Shown piece by piece: positions 10,727 through 24,121 of a DNA stretch of 64,000 nucleotides. The stretch is from Vigna angularis (taxonomy: Eukaryota; Streptophyta; Magnoliopsida; Fabales; Fabaceae). Numbering within the stretch: the first letter of the stretch is position 1; every line of letters begins with the position of its first letter. The notes under the pieces are model-generated. The model worked only from the letters and a program-made list of their open reading frames with translations. It had not been told where the DNA came from and made no database searches. The translations under genes were made by a program, and so were the position numbers. The DNA is taken from NCBI RefSeq assembly GCF_016808095.1, contig NC_068971.1, positions 30,977,631 through 31,041,630 on the forward strand. Reading direction: 5' to 3'.

Positions 10727-12189
10727 GTAATCTTCTAATTTGATAAGGGGCCGAATTAGAACTATTAAAATTTAGAATGTGACTTTAGTGAATCTAAGAC
10801 CTTAAGTTAGTAGGGGCAATTTCCTTTCAAGTAATGTGGTGTATTTGTACAATTTCAACTACACACATGTATATCATAGAGCAATGACGAGTGGGTTCGA
10901 ATATATAAGATTAAGGGGGCAAAATAAATTTTTTCAGATAGTTAGTAATAATTATAACAAAATCAGGGTTACACCTATACACTTGTGTATATATAGGTCT
11001 GCCACTGCGTAGATGGTAATGTAAGCCAAGATATGCTGGCTCAAATACCTTTTGACGTAGAGTAAGCAAAATAGCAATATCTATGTAAGAGATGCTAAAA
11101 TTGTTAAAAAGAAAGGTAAATGCTAGAAGTGTTAAAAATGTGTAGGGGCTAGTGCAAACAATTATAATTGCATTCGGTAATTGATGTATTTGAAGTTATG
11201 GATTAATCAATTGAAGTAAATGAATTTTGATTTTGTCATAGCAATATAATTAAGTGGCTTTTGATTAAGCACTTGAAACAAACTTGGAAAGCAGTTAAAT
11301 TCTTTAGTTTAATTGAAGAACTTGAAACTGGTTGAAGTATATCTACACGTGGCAGCAGGTGCTGAATTGGCACCAAAATTCATTTGTTTAATTGATTTCA
11401 TGTAATCCAAGCAAATGCACACGTGTTTATTTGATGTTCGTTGATTTTGAATTTTGATTCAAGCAGCTGATTCATACACGGAAGCAAGCCTGAGCCAACA
11501 TTCTATTCAAACACGACTCTATCAATACCTTTGAAGTAAATCAAGGGCACATTGAATTTCTATAAGTGGATCACACATCATATTGGGTAATAAATATTTA
11601 AATTTGAAGTAAATTTTAGTAAAGGACTTTCACACTTGTGTGTAAAAACGTTATATTTTGAATTGAACCTTTTACTGTATATTTTTGTATTTACTTTTAT
11701 ATTTTTTTTATATTTAGAGATTTTTATGCTTATTTTTTTATGATTATAGTTTTCTTTTTATCTTTGATTTCTTTTTATATCTTTGATCTTCTTAACTGTT
11801 CATTAAAACATTGTTAAAAATGGTTAAGTCGTTCTTAATCTTTCGGTAAGTCAAATTATTTCACTCCAACCTTTTTATATCTAATATTCGACTTTATCAA
11901 TCTTCACTATGGATAGTGACATGAGTTATAATGATTATGAGATAATTAAATTATTAGCGTGGATAAGATAAGTACAATTAGTACGAAGAATTGATAGTTA
12001 CGCGATTTCAACCATCGATATGACTTATTCTATTGTATTTTTTTTTCAATATTAACAGTGACAACACAGTATTCAATAAATTGATCATCTTATTTCATTA
12101 AATAGGCGTTATTATTTTATTAAATGATAAGTTTATTGATTTTCTTTCTCTTATACAAACAAGAAAAAATATTAATAAGTGAATTTAAA

Positions 12190-12194
<5 letters not shown>

Positions 12195-12243
<49 letters not shown>
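12195..12243. repeat. (AT)n microsatellite
   Basis: About 24 uninterrupted AT units. An open frame read through it (Ile-Tyr repeats) is an artefact. Confidence 0.95.
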
Positions 12244-12248
<5 letters not shown>

Positions 12249-13274
12249 GAAAACAACCTTCCGAAAAGGAAATATAGAAAGGTTCAGTTTATAAAAATTT
12301 ATAACTATATAAAAATAATTCCTTTTTTTCACATATTTATTTTTTAATATATCTTTCACGTAAAGTTCTTTATTTATTTTCTTTTGTCTTATCTTATTAT
12401 CAGAAGAGAAATTAGTTTAACAAAATATTTAATATAAAATTGTTCATAATACATTAGTATAAAAAACTCATTTAACGTGTTCTGATTTAAAAAAAAATTA
12501 AAGTCTACAGTGATATTTTTAAAATTATTGAAAATATTTAAGATTTAGTTCTAAGTAAAACCGAAACACATACATAGTTTACTTTAGTTGTATGACAATC
12601 GGTATCTAAAAGTTTTATTATTATAAAAAAAATGTCATTTATATTTTTTTATTTAATTTTTGGATAAAGTTCTAAACTTCAGTTATTTGTAACACAGATG
12701 TCTAAATGTATTTAGATTTTAGTTTTATGAATAAACAAAACCTATACATCTACTTAAAGGTTATTTTTTCTGAAATTTTACATATGCGTCAAGTATTTTG
12801 TATTTATAGAAGTTGCTTTCTTCTCTTGTCCACTACTCCTCCCTCCTTCCTCATTCTTCTTTGTTGTTGAGCACCTTTACCTAATATTGCCATTGCTCAA
12901 TGTCGAGTGAAGGATCATTAACTTTTTTTTCTTCCTCATTTGATATGTTTTCATGCACTTTTTGTTGAGTTTGTGTTTTTCATTGAGACTCCACAACGGT
13001 GAAGGTGACTCACGTGGGTTTTGATTGATATTTCGGGTTGCCCTAATTTTTGCGGATTGTGATTTTTGGTAGCTTTGATTTTTGCAAATTTTGATTTTTG
13101 GTTGGATTTGAATTTTTTCAAATATGGATTATTTTTTATTTTTGGTTGGATTTGAATTTTTTTCAAATATGGATTTTTTGCAGCATGAGCTGGGCTCTTA
13201 ATGTAGAGATGAAGATGATGGATCTCATGCCTTAGTTTTTTTTGTGTAGGGAGGTGAGAATATGATGGAGAAAA

Positions 13275-14304
13275 CACTAGTACAAAAAGAGCCTTTTAAG
13301 TCTCTCAATTTAAGTCTGTTTTCAAAATAATAGACTTAATAAATGTGCGGTGACATTTTTGTAAATAAAAGTTCATATTTTAAATCTATTAATCTTATAA
13401 CCGACTTAAATTTTTATTTTAAATTTGTTAAAATATAAACAGACTTAAATCCATCTTTAACCTACATTTTTCTTTATATCTATCTTTAACCTAATTTTTC
13501 TTCACATAAACATCACACTTCTTTCTCCACCTTCTCCCACCTTGAGAGATTTGTCTTTGTGTGCAAAGGCACATATGTCATAGCCTCCGCCTTGAAGGTC
13601 TTGTCTCCTCTTCTGAGTTGTTCTCACTACCGCCGCTCTCGTTGCCGCTACCACCGCTCTCGTTGCTGCCACCGCCGCTCTCGTTGCCATTCTCGTTGCT
13701 GCTGGTGCCGTTCCGGTTGCCACCGCTCCTGTCGCGGTTTCTGCCGCTCCTGTTCCAGTTGCCACCGCTCCTGTCGCGATTTCTGCCGCTCCCGTCACGG
13801 TTTCCGCCGCTCTCGTCGCGGTTGCTGCCGCTCCCATGAGCGTCTTTGGCAAAGACGATGGGAGGGAATGAGAAGACAGAGAAAGGAAATGAAGTAAGGG
13901 TGGTTTGGAAGAAATGATAGTATGTGTTTAAAGATTTGATGTGTAGAGAAAAAAAGGAGAATGAAAGTTAGGGATTTGAGAACTCTTAGTGAGTGTTTGT
14001 GTTACAAATAAAAAAATAAGAAACTACTTTCTATACCGATTATATAATTGGTATAGAAATGTTTTTCTTTACTATAAAAGTGTCACTATGCACACTTTCT
14101 ATATTGATTATAACTAGAATTTGTATAAATAGTTTTTTCTTTATTATAAAAATTTCATCGCGTTCACTTTTTATACCTGTTATAGCGAGAATCGATATAA
14201 AAAGTGTCAACTTATTTATTGTTATGTCACTATGTCACTTATTATATTAGGTGGATTTCAATTAGTTTAAAAACTCGCTATGAAATGTGATTTTTGTGTG
14301 AGTG
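13275..14304. mobile_element. Possible non-autonomous CACTA-like element
   Basis: The left end reads CACTAGTACAAAAAGAG at 13275. The right end, on -, reads CACTCACACAAAAATC from 14304; 11 of the first 14 bases match. Subterminal repeats are present: AAGTCTG/GACTTAAAT on the left, and several TATACC..GGTATAGAAA-type inverted motifs on the right (14020-14210). These are typical of CACTA ends. The 3-bp flanks (AAA and TCT) do not match, so the right border may be wrong or the element rearranged. The centre carries the 21-bp minisatellite. No transposase is present. Confidence 0.45.
13620..13840. repeat. GC-rich 21-bp minisatellite, about 11 units
   Basis: Units such as GTTGCCACCGCTCCTGTCGC repeat every 21 bp from 13620; the unit at 13683 is shortened to 12 bp. 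Units at 13716 and 13758 are identical, giving a 42-bp higher order in part. Because the period is a multiple of three, frames on both strands stay open (Ala/Thr-rich or Leu/Pro-rich), but none has a domain or a convincing start. It contrasts sharply with its AT-rich surroundings. Confidence 0.85.
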
Positions 14305-15426
14305 TCTTCATCTTTTCATTTCTTGAATTCAAACAACTCCCAAAACTCTCAATGAGTAATTTCATCTCATTGGCATGGTTCTTGTGTGTCTCGATTGTTT
14401 GCTTTCTCTCATTGTCATCCATTTTTCTTGCATATACCATATGATCTTTAAAGTCTAACTTGGTCTCATAGTAGGTGTGAAATATTCTTATAAGAGTTTA
14501 CAAAACTAACAAATGCTCCTCAACTTGATGTCTATACTTGTCTTTGTTGAAAATTTTAATATATCTCATTCAATATTCATTGACGGAATAATAGTATCTA
14601 GAAAGACATTATAACACTTAAATTAGCAAGAAGTAATAAATATACAATAAATAAATAGTAAATAAACAATGTTTACTTAATTAATGTGTCAACCTATTTA
14701 TAATATTTGAATTAAGTTTTACCTATTAATTTCATCCAAAAGTTTTAATACCTAAATTATATTTATCTAATATATTCAATATCCTAATACTATTTAAACA
14801 ATTAATCCAAAAGATATCCATATAAAATACCAATGTTATATCGTCGAGTAGTACACTTAATATTTCTTTTTGTTAATAATTTATAACTGTAATATCATTA
14901 TTCAATTTATTAGCATTTTTATATAATAATCAAATTTGATTATTTTTTATAATTAAAATTAATTTTTTTTTCAAGACACTAAGCCTTATTGGAAGGGAAT
15001 GACAGATATCGCGTGCCGCATTGACTCACAACTTGACGGCAAACAGCTCTAGAAAACGTAGATTTATATAACTAAAAGAAAATAAATAAATATGGGTTTT
15101 GTTTTAGAATTTGCTTTAGGAGAATATGGAAACTTGAGTTTGTGAAGTTGGTGTGCTCCAACAATAATGGAAAAACTTTGTCACTCTTCTAGAGTGTATA
15201 TATCTGGAGAGTGGGTAGAGAGAAACATAAACCGTACGAAATAAAACAAGAGATAGATTCAAATCAAATATAAAAAATGAAAAAAAATTAAAAATTAAGA
15301 TGTGATTTTATAATTATTTAATGTATTTCGTGTGCACTCATGTTTTTATTGAGGTTATAATATGTTTTGTATAGAAAAAAATAGTATACTTACTAATACT
15401 TTAACAATTAAACTGGTATATATACA

Positions 15427-15428
15427 CC

Positions 15429-15490
<62 letters not shown>
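15427..15490. repeat. Compound (CA)n(TA)n microsatellite
   Basis: About 11 CA units run directly into about 17 TA units. Confidence 0.95.
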
Positions 15491-16877
15491 ATCAATTTCA
15501 ATAATACTGTATAATTTATGTATATTTTTAATATAAAGGTATATAAAATTAAAAGGTTTACTGTATGCATCGCAAATAAAGATACTATTTCCGTTCTACT
15601 TTTGGATTGTTTAGTCTTCATTCTATTGTTGACAAGAAGATTGAAAAAAGGGTTATTCTATTTTACTGTTGTAAATAGCATTGTTTTCGTTTGGTTTGGT
15701 TTTATTAACTACACAATCATTTAGTTGTACAAAGGGAATAATCAGCGACGTATAAAAAAAATAGAATATACTTCTTAATTAAATAACAGTAGTTTATTCT
15801 ATAATTTGAAATTACCTAAGAAAAAGTAGATGAGAACATGGAGAGACGCATCGTAATTAATGCATCAGATAACCTACATCTGTGCGTCTTATCTGTGTTT
15901 TTTCTGAGTCCTAGCTAGCTAGTTAAAGAAAACGTGACAGCCAAATTTCATATGACCACAGAAACCTGCATGATGCCGTTATTCTTCTATTCATCACGCG
16001 ATTTCACACCTGGAGAGAGAGAGAGAGTGAGAGAGGGTGCAATTTGGAGGCTGAACATCATAGAACAAACCCATTAGGGTAAGCGAAAGGAACATGAAAC
16101 GTGAAGGCAGAGGTATCTATAGATGACATATGAGCCATATCTCTGAATTGCAGTGAGAGAATGTGGCATGAAACCCACTTTGGCTTGGGAGGAGGAGAGT
16201 GATTGAATAATTTCTGCCACTCTGCTTGCACCGCAACACACCACCACACAACACAAACCCTCAATCACTTTGATAATCTAATCAAATGTCCTTGTCATAA
16301 TCCCTCACCATTCCCCCATACATACATACATTCAACAATATTCCTTCTAAGAAAACTTGTTTCAAATATATTTATATAATTGCTTGATTTATCGTTGGGT
16401 TTAGTTTAGTGTAATTGGTCTCTCTCATACGTGGCCCCTAGAGCGAGCAAGGTGCCTCATGGCCTAACCGTATTGGTGAGGTGTCGAATAATGAGAGGGT
16501 GACATATTGAGAGAAAAGCGAGTTGCGGGATGTGTGTATGTGTGTGCGATGTCAGAATCAGACGCAAACACTCTCATCCTAACTGCACTCTCATTCCTCA
16601 CACCTCCACACACACACACACAGAACCAGGCTGCTGCTACTGTAGTGTCTAGTACTACCAGTAAGTGCTCCCACTTCTTGTCCTTTTCTGCATATCACTC
16701 ACGTCACGTCCTTTGATTCCTCTTACCATTTTATCTTCTTCCCACACTGCCCTCCTTTTCAATATTATATCTCTTTTGTCCCCATCTTTCACACACCAAA
16801 AATACCAAAAAACAAACCAACCCTTAACTTTTCACCCTCCCCGTTTATCTACATTAAGTCCTTAAGTTCCCACACAT

Positions 16878-16881
<4 letters not shown>

Positions 16882-16909
<28 letters not shown>
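16882..16909. repeat. (CT)n microsatellite
   Basis: About 14 CT units in the upstream region of the zinc-finger gene; CT tracts are frequent in plant promoters, but no specific role is shown. Confidence 0.9.
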
Positions 16910-16910
<1 letters not shown>

Positions 16911-17420
16911 CTAACACCCCATTACTTTATAATAAAACCATCTCTCTTCACCTTTATCTTCTGCCGTATATACTTTGCAATCCCTTTTTTTTGTTTTCTC
17001 CATTCCCCGTAACGTTGCAACTAACATTACCCTGTTAGAAAAGCCATCTTTCGCGGCCATTTTTTGCATCTCAAAACCTCATCACTATCGCCCAAGTATA
17101 TATATATATCTTTGCTTCAACTATTGAACACTCATTTACTACGTGTATTTAGTAGAGGTAAAACCTGTTATCATAAACTTAATCATCATTTCCCCACCAT
17201 GTTTTATTTTTAAAAAAAAAAAAAACTTATTTATAAGGTGGGTCATGGGGAAACATTGTCGGAAGGATATAATCCATAGAGGGTAGGCAAATCGGTCATT
17301 TGATATACAAACCAATCATATTCGCCCAACCCTGAGAAAAGAAGGTTGCTTCACATACAAACCAAAACTTACAACAAGAATAAACCCTTAACCCTTCCAC
17401 CCTCTCCCTCCTCTTCACAT

Positions 17421-17428
17421 TATATAAA
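17421..17428 (+). promoter_or_regulatory. Probable TATA box of the zinc-finger gene
   Basis: TATATAAA lies 67 bp before the ATG at 17488. A start site about 30 bp downstream would give a 5' UTR of roughly 35 bases. The CCCTTCCACCCTCTCCCTCC tract just upstream is a pyrimidine patch common in plant core promoters. Confidence 0.65.
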
Positions 17429-17487
17429 CCATTCATACTATTCTCTGTTCACATTGTTCACTCTCACTACCACAGATAAACATTGCA

Positions 17488-18024
17488 ATGGCAGACCCAA
17501 CAGCCATGTATGAGTTCCTGAAGCAGCCCACAAACGGTGGTGTAAAGAGACCACTACCACCACCTTCCACCACCGTCAACACTACCACAACCACCACCAC
17601 CACCGCTGCAGCCACCACACGCACCTTCCAATGCCATTTCTGCCACCGCAAGTTCTACACCTCGCAAGCCCTCGGCGGCCACCAAAACGCACACAAGCTG
17701 GAGCGAGCAGCCGCGAGGAGACAAACCAACGGGCTTCTCCCGCCGCCCCCCCTGCCGCTGGAGCCTGCCCTCAAGCAAACCGAGCCCAGACCCAGGCCCA
17801 TGTTGGAGCCACTGGAGCCCTCCACCGGGCTCTTCTTCCACCATCCCTACTGGCTGGATGTGGAGCCCCTGCAGTTCCAAAGCACTCACCCTTACGTGAC
17901 CGCCGCTACCCTCCCCGTTCCGTTCCACGCCGCGTCTTCCACCGTACCCCAACAACAACAAGTCCTTTCCCACAATGTCGACGCTTCCGACCACGTGAAC
18001 CTCGACCTCACTCTCCGCTTGTGA
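17488..18024 (+). CDS. Single-finger C2H2 zinc-finger protein with EAR repression motif
   Basis: 178 residues in one exon. A Thr-rich stretch (about 28-45) precedes one plant-type finger, [19 protein letters not shown], with C49, C52, H65 and H69 and the QALGGH signature used by plant C2H2 factors for DNA contact. The middle is Pro-rich. The C-terminus LDLTLRL (172-178) is an LxLxL EAR motif, known to recruit TOPLESS-type co-repressors. The layout (one finger near residue 50, EAR at the end, under 250 residues) fits the family of KNUCKLES, LATE and ZFP1-8, nuclear repressors in organ and trichome development; which one cannot be told. The ATG follows a TATA box at a normal distance. GC content is far above the flanks, and long antisense frames are by-products of that. 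Confidence 0.93.
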   Translation: MADPTAMYEFLKQPTNGGVKRPLPPPSTTVNTTTTTTTTAAATTRTFQCHFCHRKFYTSQALGGHQNAHKLERAAARRQTNGLLPPPPLPLEPALKQTEPRPRPMLEPLEPSTGLFFHHPYWLDVEPLQFQSTHPYVTAATLPVPFHAASSTVPQQQQVLSHNVDASDHVNLDLTLRL

Positions 18025-21000
18025 ACACGCTCATTCGTTGAGCTCCACGTTAACGTCGTTACTTAGTTTTCTTAAAAAGGTTACAAAAGTTTTCATTTCT
18101 TCATTACTATGTGTTACGGAAGCGGAAGGGTGTCTTTCTCTTCCCCTTTCTTTTCTTTCTTTTTGTTAGGGCTGATGAGAACGGAATTCGTCATGTGGTT
18201 TGTTTTAGTAATTATCAAGTGCTAGCTAGGTTCAGTCCAATATCCCGACCTACTAATGTTTTAGTATAATTGAGATCCCTTATTTATATCAATTTTCTCA
18301 TGCTTTCTTAACTCTTAGGTTAGTTTCATTTTTTTCCCATTATCTTCTTTTCCGTGGTTTCTTATTTTCTCTATATTTGAAATTAGATAAGTTTTTTTAT
18401 TAGGTTAATATGAGGAAGAAAAAAAAGTTAAAAGCAAGTTTGCATTGTTTTTAGTTGTTTTTTGGCGAATGGGTAGATGAAGAAGCATGATTGATTTTGA
18501 AAGGGATTTGGAGTGATTTAGGTCAAATAATGAGTGTGTCCTCGTTTGTTGTGTGGTGTAGTAGTTATCTTTTCTCGTAATTTCCCTTTTGGAAAAAAAA
18601 TGGTAAGAGGAGAGAGCTGGGTTTTGTTGATAAGCTGAAAGGGGGAAGAGATGGGTGAGAAATTGAAGGGGAGTTGTTTGAGATCGAGTAAAGTGGATTC
18701 CTACTCAAAAAGAGAGTTTGATGAGACCTTGGTGTTTTCTTTCTGCAATTATTATTCATAAAGCCTTGCGAGGGACCTTGTCAATGTAGTTCCTTCTCTA
18801 GCCAAATTATTATCAAGCTATCTATCTATCTATACCTACCACACCACCATTTTCTCAAACCATTTCTAAACGACACACTCTATCTTTTCAATTCTCTTAA
18901 CCTATTCCAATTTTTTCTTACATTCTTCTTCAAGACAAATTAAACCATCAATCACATGCTTATTACAATACTAAAATACTTTCTACACGTCTCAACAATA
19001 ATCAAACGTTAATGTCATATACTGTTTCAGAAACATAGAAGAATAATGTATTTTACTAATGGACAAGATTTATTCTGTGTGATACAGAAGTTTGATTGAT
19101 TGTCTTCCATAACCCTGACAAGCTTTATGAGTATGCTAACTTAATGTAGCATCAATTTCTTGTCTCTTCTTTCTATTCTTTTTTAGTTTACTTACTGTCT
19201 TTTTATGCCTTTATTATTACTATTCAAGACTAAGTATATAAATATAATTATATTTTGTTTGAAAAATGATAGTTAATCTAAAAAGAAGATAAAGTAAGAG
19301 ATAGGTATTTTTTTTCTAATAGACAATGTAACAGTATACCATCTTAGTTTACATTTAATAATATCATACAAATTCATTCAAAAGATAAACATATAACATT
19401 AAGTTAATCTCATATTAAATGAAAATGCATAAATATTTATTCTAAAATACAGGGAATATTTATTAGTTACGTCTGTCAAAAAAACATGTTCGACAAAAGA
19501 CAAGTCACATAATATTTTGCTAAAAAAGTTAAAGTTATTTTTCTTCAACAATCCCTTAAATTAATACTCAATTATGAAAGTATTGTTTACTTTAACATTA
19601 CAATTTAGAATCCAAAGATTAGAATGTTGAAGAAAAGGTAATTTCTTGAGGCGAAAGAAAAACACTACAAAAAAAAAGCGGAAATGTTCAACGACCTCAA
19701 ATAATTTTACAACTATTTTCTTTAGAGCATGTGTAAGACATTTCAAGAAGAAGAAGAAAAAGGAGAGATCATGCATGTTGTATATATAAGACTAAAACAT
19801 TACAAAACATTTAAGCCAACTATAGCTTCAAAGTATCATAGCGGCTGCAGTGGAATGATTAAAAGGGTTTTTAATATGAACGTGTGCCTTTTAATTTCTA
19901 CTCAATTAAACTTACCAAGCAAATAAAAAAAATAAAAAAGTAAGGTTGAGAGAAATTCGCACAGATGATTTTATCTTAGTTTGGATCTTACCAATCCTAC
20001 ATCCAGTTGCTTATCTTAAATCAAGATAAACAATTCACTACTCACAAAACAATTACAAATTACAATCATAAAGAAACAATTTGTAAAAGTTTAGAAACCA
20101 CCTCTCTTGTTACCCCAAGAGATGAAAGTCATTTCCCCTATAACCCACAAGGTATGAACACCTCCTCTGAATCTTCACACAAAGGATGAACATCTCTTCT
20201 GAATGCTTCACAAAGGATGATAGGCTTTTAACTTAGCAACAACAACAACACTCAATCACACTCCCTATGAAAGTTCTCGCTTTGTGCCAACACACCAAGT
20301 TTTCAAAGTCACAACACAAGGGTTCAACAAACCCTAGAACACTTATCACCGCACACTGCAGATAAGATTTTTCAAAATGCACTTATTTCATATTTTGTAT
20401 TTCGTATTTTAGAATGAGAGACCCATCTAATTTATAGAGATATCACTCAAGGATACCTCCAAAAATATCAATTATCCAATTATGGTAATTAATTATGCAT
20501 TTAATGAATGCACAACATTAAAAAAAACTTGCAACATAGAATCAAATCTAAACAACATCTTATACATAAATCTACTAAATTATAGAAGTTTTAATATAAA
20601 AACAAGTCTTCATGAAGATCTTCCTGCAATAAGAGCATTTGATACTTGAGACATCATCAAAATTTCTGCTCTTTAGCTTTATGCTAACACAAAGAAGATC
20701 ATCATTTGTGTTCAATAAGCAAACTAGAGGAGAATATCAAATCCTCCATACATAAATAAAAGATCAACCTTTCTAATAAGCAACCTTGTGATTCTTGATC
20801 ACTAATTTCTACAATTATCTTATTTTAGTGAGTTGTAATTGTTAGACAAAGAATATTTAGTTATTAGTCAAGAGTGGTTCTTGTTCAAAGAATTCGTTTA
20901 AGAATAAAAGTGATTTTTTGAAATAATTCTTATCAAATTAGTAGGGATTATAGTGGAAGGGCCCAACCAACTTTAAAACATTTGGAAAAAAAACTAAAAT

Positions 21001-23500
21001 CACTAAAATATTCATATTTATAAGAAATTTAAAACCTAATAATACATATTTTAGTTTTTCATGTGGACATATGTAAACAATGATGATGCAAAGTAACACT
21101 CACACCACACTAGTTGACATCAAAATTAAATAACAAATACGTAATTGAAAAATTACAAATATTTTATAACCAATAAAATATGTTTTTTTTTTATAAGAAA
21201 TCAATTAAAAATATTCTTAAAACTTTCTTAATCTCATGTTTGACTAGGAGAATCTATGGTAACAAACGTGTTACTAAACAAGTGAGGATTAGCTGTCTTC
21301 AAATAACGTTAATAGAGAAAAATAACATTTTCGAAAACCATTAAAATAAAATAACCATTTGATAACTCATTATATTAATATTTTAATTATTTTTAAATCA
21401 AATTAATAAAACATTGATAACTTAATTTAAAAAATTAAAAAAATAATTAAAATATTTAAGTTATTTTATTTTTAATGAATTGCCAAATTATGATATCTTA
21501 CATTGTCTGCGGAAGTTACTAAGGAATACCACCTTGCTGAGGTCTGGATAGCAACAATAACACTTAAATTGAATTTTAGTTTCTATCATTTTATAAATAC
21601 GTTTTGATTTGTAACAAAAAAATATTATATATTTATTCTTTTAATTTTTCAAAATTAAATTCTCTTCTAACTGAAAATATTTATGTATGAGTAACCATTA
21701 GTTACTCATTATCCTAAAATTTAATAGAAATCCTTTCAGAAAAATGTAATAGCAGGGTTTAATAATAGACTTTAATGTTAATTATCAAGCTAGGTACATT
21801 AATATTTTTTTAAATTAGTTGATCCATTAATGTTGAACTAAATCTGTTTAATTTTGAAATGAAAAGATAAAAATATACTTACCAATAAATTTTATAAAGA
21901 TCAAAATTGCAAACATAATTAGCTAGAAAACTAAAAATAGCGTCTGTTTGAGTCTGTTTGAGTTTGCTAAACTAGATTGTGGAAAAGTTAGTAAAGTACT
22001 GAAACAAAATATTAATCAATAAATTTTGTTCAATTTTCAAATGAACGTGAAAGTGCAAATTGTCAAAGTACAAACAATACTAAGTTTAGTAATCAAATAA
22101 TATTTGTATTCTTTATCTTAATGGGATATGAAGAGGAAGTGTCAATAATAAACAGATGTGCTGTAATATGTTGATTATAGTTGAACATTTCAATAAAATA
22201 ATTCACTTGAAATTAAATCAATCAACAAGTATTTATTACATGTGAGGACTTTATCTTTGTTTAAAAAGCCATACACACAAATTCTATTCAAAGATCTTTG
22301 TATCAATAATTTGTTTGCCAATTCATTCATTTTGTAGCTAGTTTCGTTTGTTTCAATAAATGAATGGTTGAAAAAGGAGATATATTAATGTTTGTTTCGG
22401 CGGATACTAATTTTGACACCCAAAAATTTTTTACACCTCAATACTATCATTCACTTTCTCTTCTATATTTTACAGATACAATTTTTTTTATCATTATTTT
22501 ACCTCTGCAGGGGATTGTCAATTTTTTTTATTTTTTTTTGTCAAACAGTCTTTTTGATATCGTTACTACCATTAGATAATCGATTATACTTTAAAAAAAA
22601 CCCATATAATCTATTATATGTAAATGTATAATCAATTTTTCAACCTAACGTATTTATATTATTATGTTTTACTCTAACGTATAGAGAAGCATGTTTATAT
22701 TATATAATATATCAATTGAGTTATATAGTATTTTGGGTGTTGAGACGAGAACTTTTGTCAAACATTTCTTTATACTTTTCTCTAAATTTGTTTGGCTTAT
22801 CCCAAATGTTTTTAGTCCAACTTTTCCGTAGTTTTCGTGTCCAATCTATACACAGTGTAGATGGGTATGTATCAAAGCACTAGGACGCTCAAGTCAATAA
22901 TCGATGATCACAATAAGATTTTGAATTCAAAATAAATGCAATCACTTACCTTTTTATCTTTGACCCATATTTATAGGTTTTAAGATGAACTTATCATTAA
23001 GGAACTTCTAGTCATGATTCATTGCCTAATAAATAACATTTATCGATAATCTTTATTGAATGATGCTTAATGATATTTACATTTGGATCAGCCGACCCCT
23101 GTCCGTGATGTTTTCTGATCGACCCTTTGCCACGACTGTACGGTCATACGATACATATAACATAATAAAATAATAATAATATATAGATAAAATAAAATAA
23201 GAAAATATTAAAAAGTAATAAAATAATTAATAACAACATGAAAACTATAATTTAATAACTTATAATAATAAAGATAATTTTATCACGTTATAAATATATT
23301 ATTTTTTAATTCTTTTAAATGGACTTTGTTTATTAAATCTTCAAAAGTTTTTTCATCGTTTCTCTTCATTTTTCATTCTCTTCTCATTAATCTAAACTTT
23401 GATAAAAGATAAAAGAAAATAAAATTCATTCTAGAGAAAAAAAGTATTATATGAAAAAAGTATTATTTGAAATCTTATGTTACATATTTATTAATGATTA
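18025..23500. other. AT-rich intergenic region
   Basis: No gene seen. The first few hundred bases should hold the 3' UTR of the zinc-finger gene. 19930-20830 looks like decayed interspersed repeat and includes a 32-bp imperfect tandem pair at 20156-20218. 22577-22640 has TAATCGATTA and two variants, a weaker version of the palindrome arrays elsewhere. 22860-23160 has a less AT-rich patch that could be LTR debris. Confidence 0.5.
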
Positions 23501-24121
23501 GGTTTAATATCACTTTTTTTTTCTTATTTTCATTGATTTTGTTATACGTGAGACTATTTTTTTAGTATTCAATGTAGTCCTAATTTTCATAATTTGTGTT
23601 CAATTTTTGTCTTTTTTTCATAATATTGTCTAAATATTTAATGACATATTATCACTATATGTCACATGTCAATTTGTGATTTCTTTTAATTTTTTTAATT
23701 CTTTTTAAAAATTAATAATTATTTTAGATTTTTTTCTTAATTTAGAAGAAGTTATTCAAATATTAAGTGAATATTATGCCACGTAGCAATATCAGTGTTA
23801 TGTGTCAGTGAATATTGTGTCACATAGCAATATTAGTATTATGTGTCAAGTGTTATTATCATGTGTAAGTGTCTTATATTCAATTCAGTCTTAATTTTCA
23901 TTAATTTTGTTCAATTTATTACCAATTTTTATTAATTTTGTTTAATTTTGTCATAATTTTGTCCCTCTTTAAATTGAGATTGAATTTATTTTTTATTAAA
24001 ATTCACATTTTTATTAAATATTTTTTCATTATTTTTAAACCAACTCTAACTATATTATTAGAATATATTATTAAATTTATGTTTTATTTCTTTTACATAA
24101 AAAAATTAAGATTAGAGTTAG

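Larger units (their letters stand above)
10338..13274. other. AT-rich intergenic region
   Basis: No gene seen. It holds two 38-bp tandem copies (10651-10726), a (TA)n run (12195-12243) and two near-identical copies containing TTTTTGGTTGGATTTGAATT (about 13095-13174). Remaining sequence is AT-rich with no domain-bearing frame. Confidence 0.6.
14305..17400. other. Intergenic region upstream of the zinc-finger gene
   Basis: No gene seen. Contains a (CA)n(TA)n compound microsatellite (15427-15490), short CA and GA runs, and a (CT)n tract (16882-16909). The last kilobase is CT-rich and is probably the promoter region of the zinc-finger gene at 17488. Confidence 0.6.

Noticed and set aside
12120..12359. 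Small membrane protein with Ile-Tyr repeats
   Set aside because: It is a translation of a (TA)n microsatellite; the same applies to frames across 15430-15490 and 31650-31692.
13502..13852. Ala/Thr-rich protein
   Set aside because: The frame is made by a 21-bp tandem repeat and is open on both strands. No start context or domain.
14020..14210. Hairpin RNA gene from the TATACC/GGTATA inverted motifs
   Set aside because: Such motifs are typical subterminal repeats of CACTA elements; no promoter or precursor-like fold could be supported by eye.
17554..17994. Long minus-strand frame opposite the zinc-finger gene
   Set aside because: It is Gly/Val-rich sequence produced by the GC-rich, Pro/Thr-rich sense codons. 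It has no domain, and the sense frame has a clear C2H2 finger and EAR motif.
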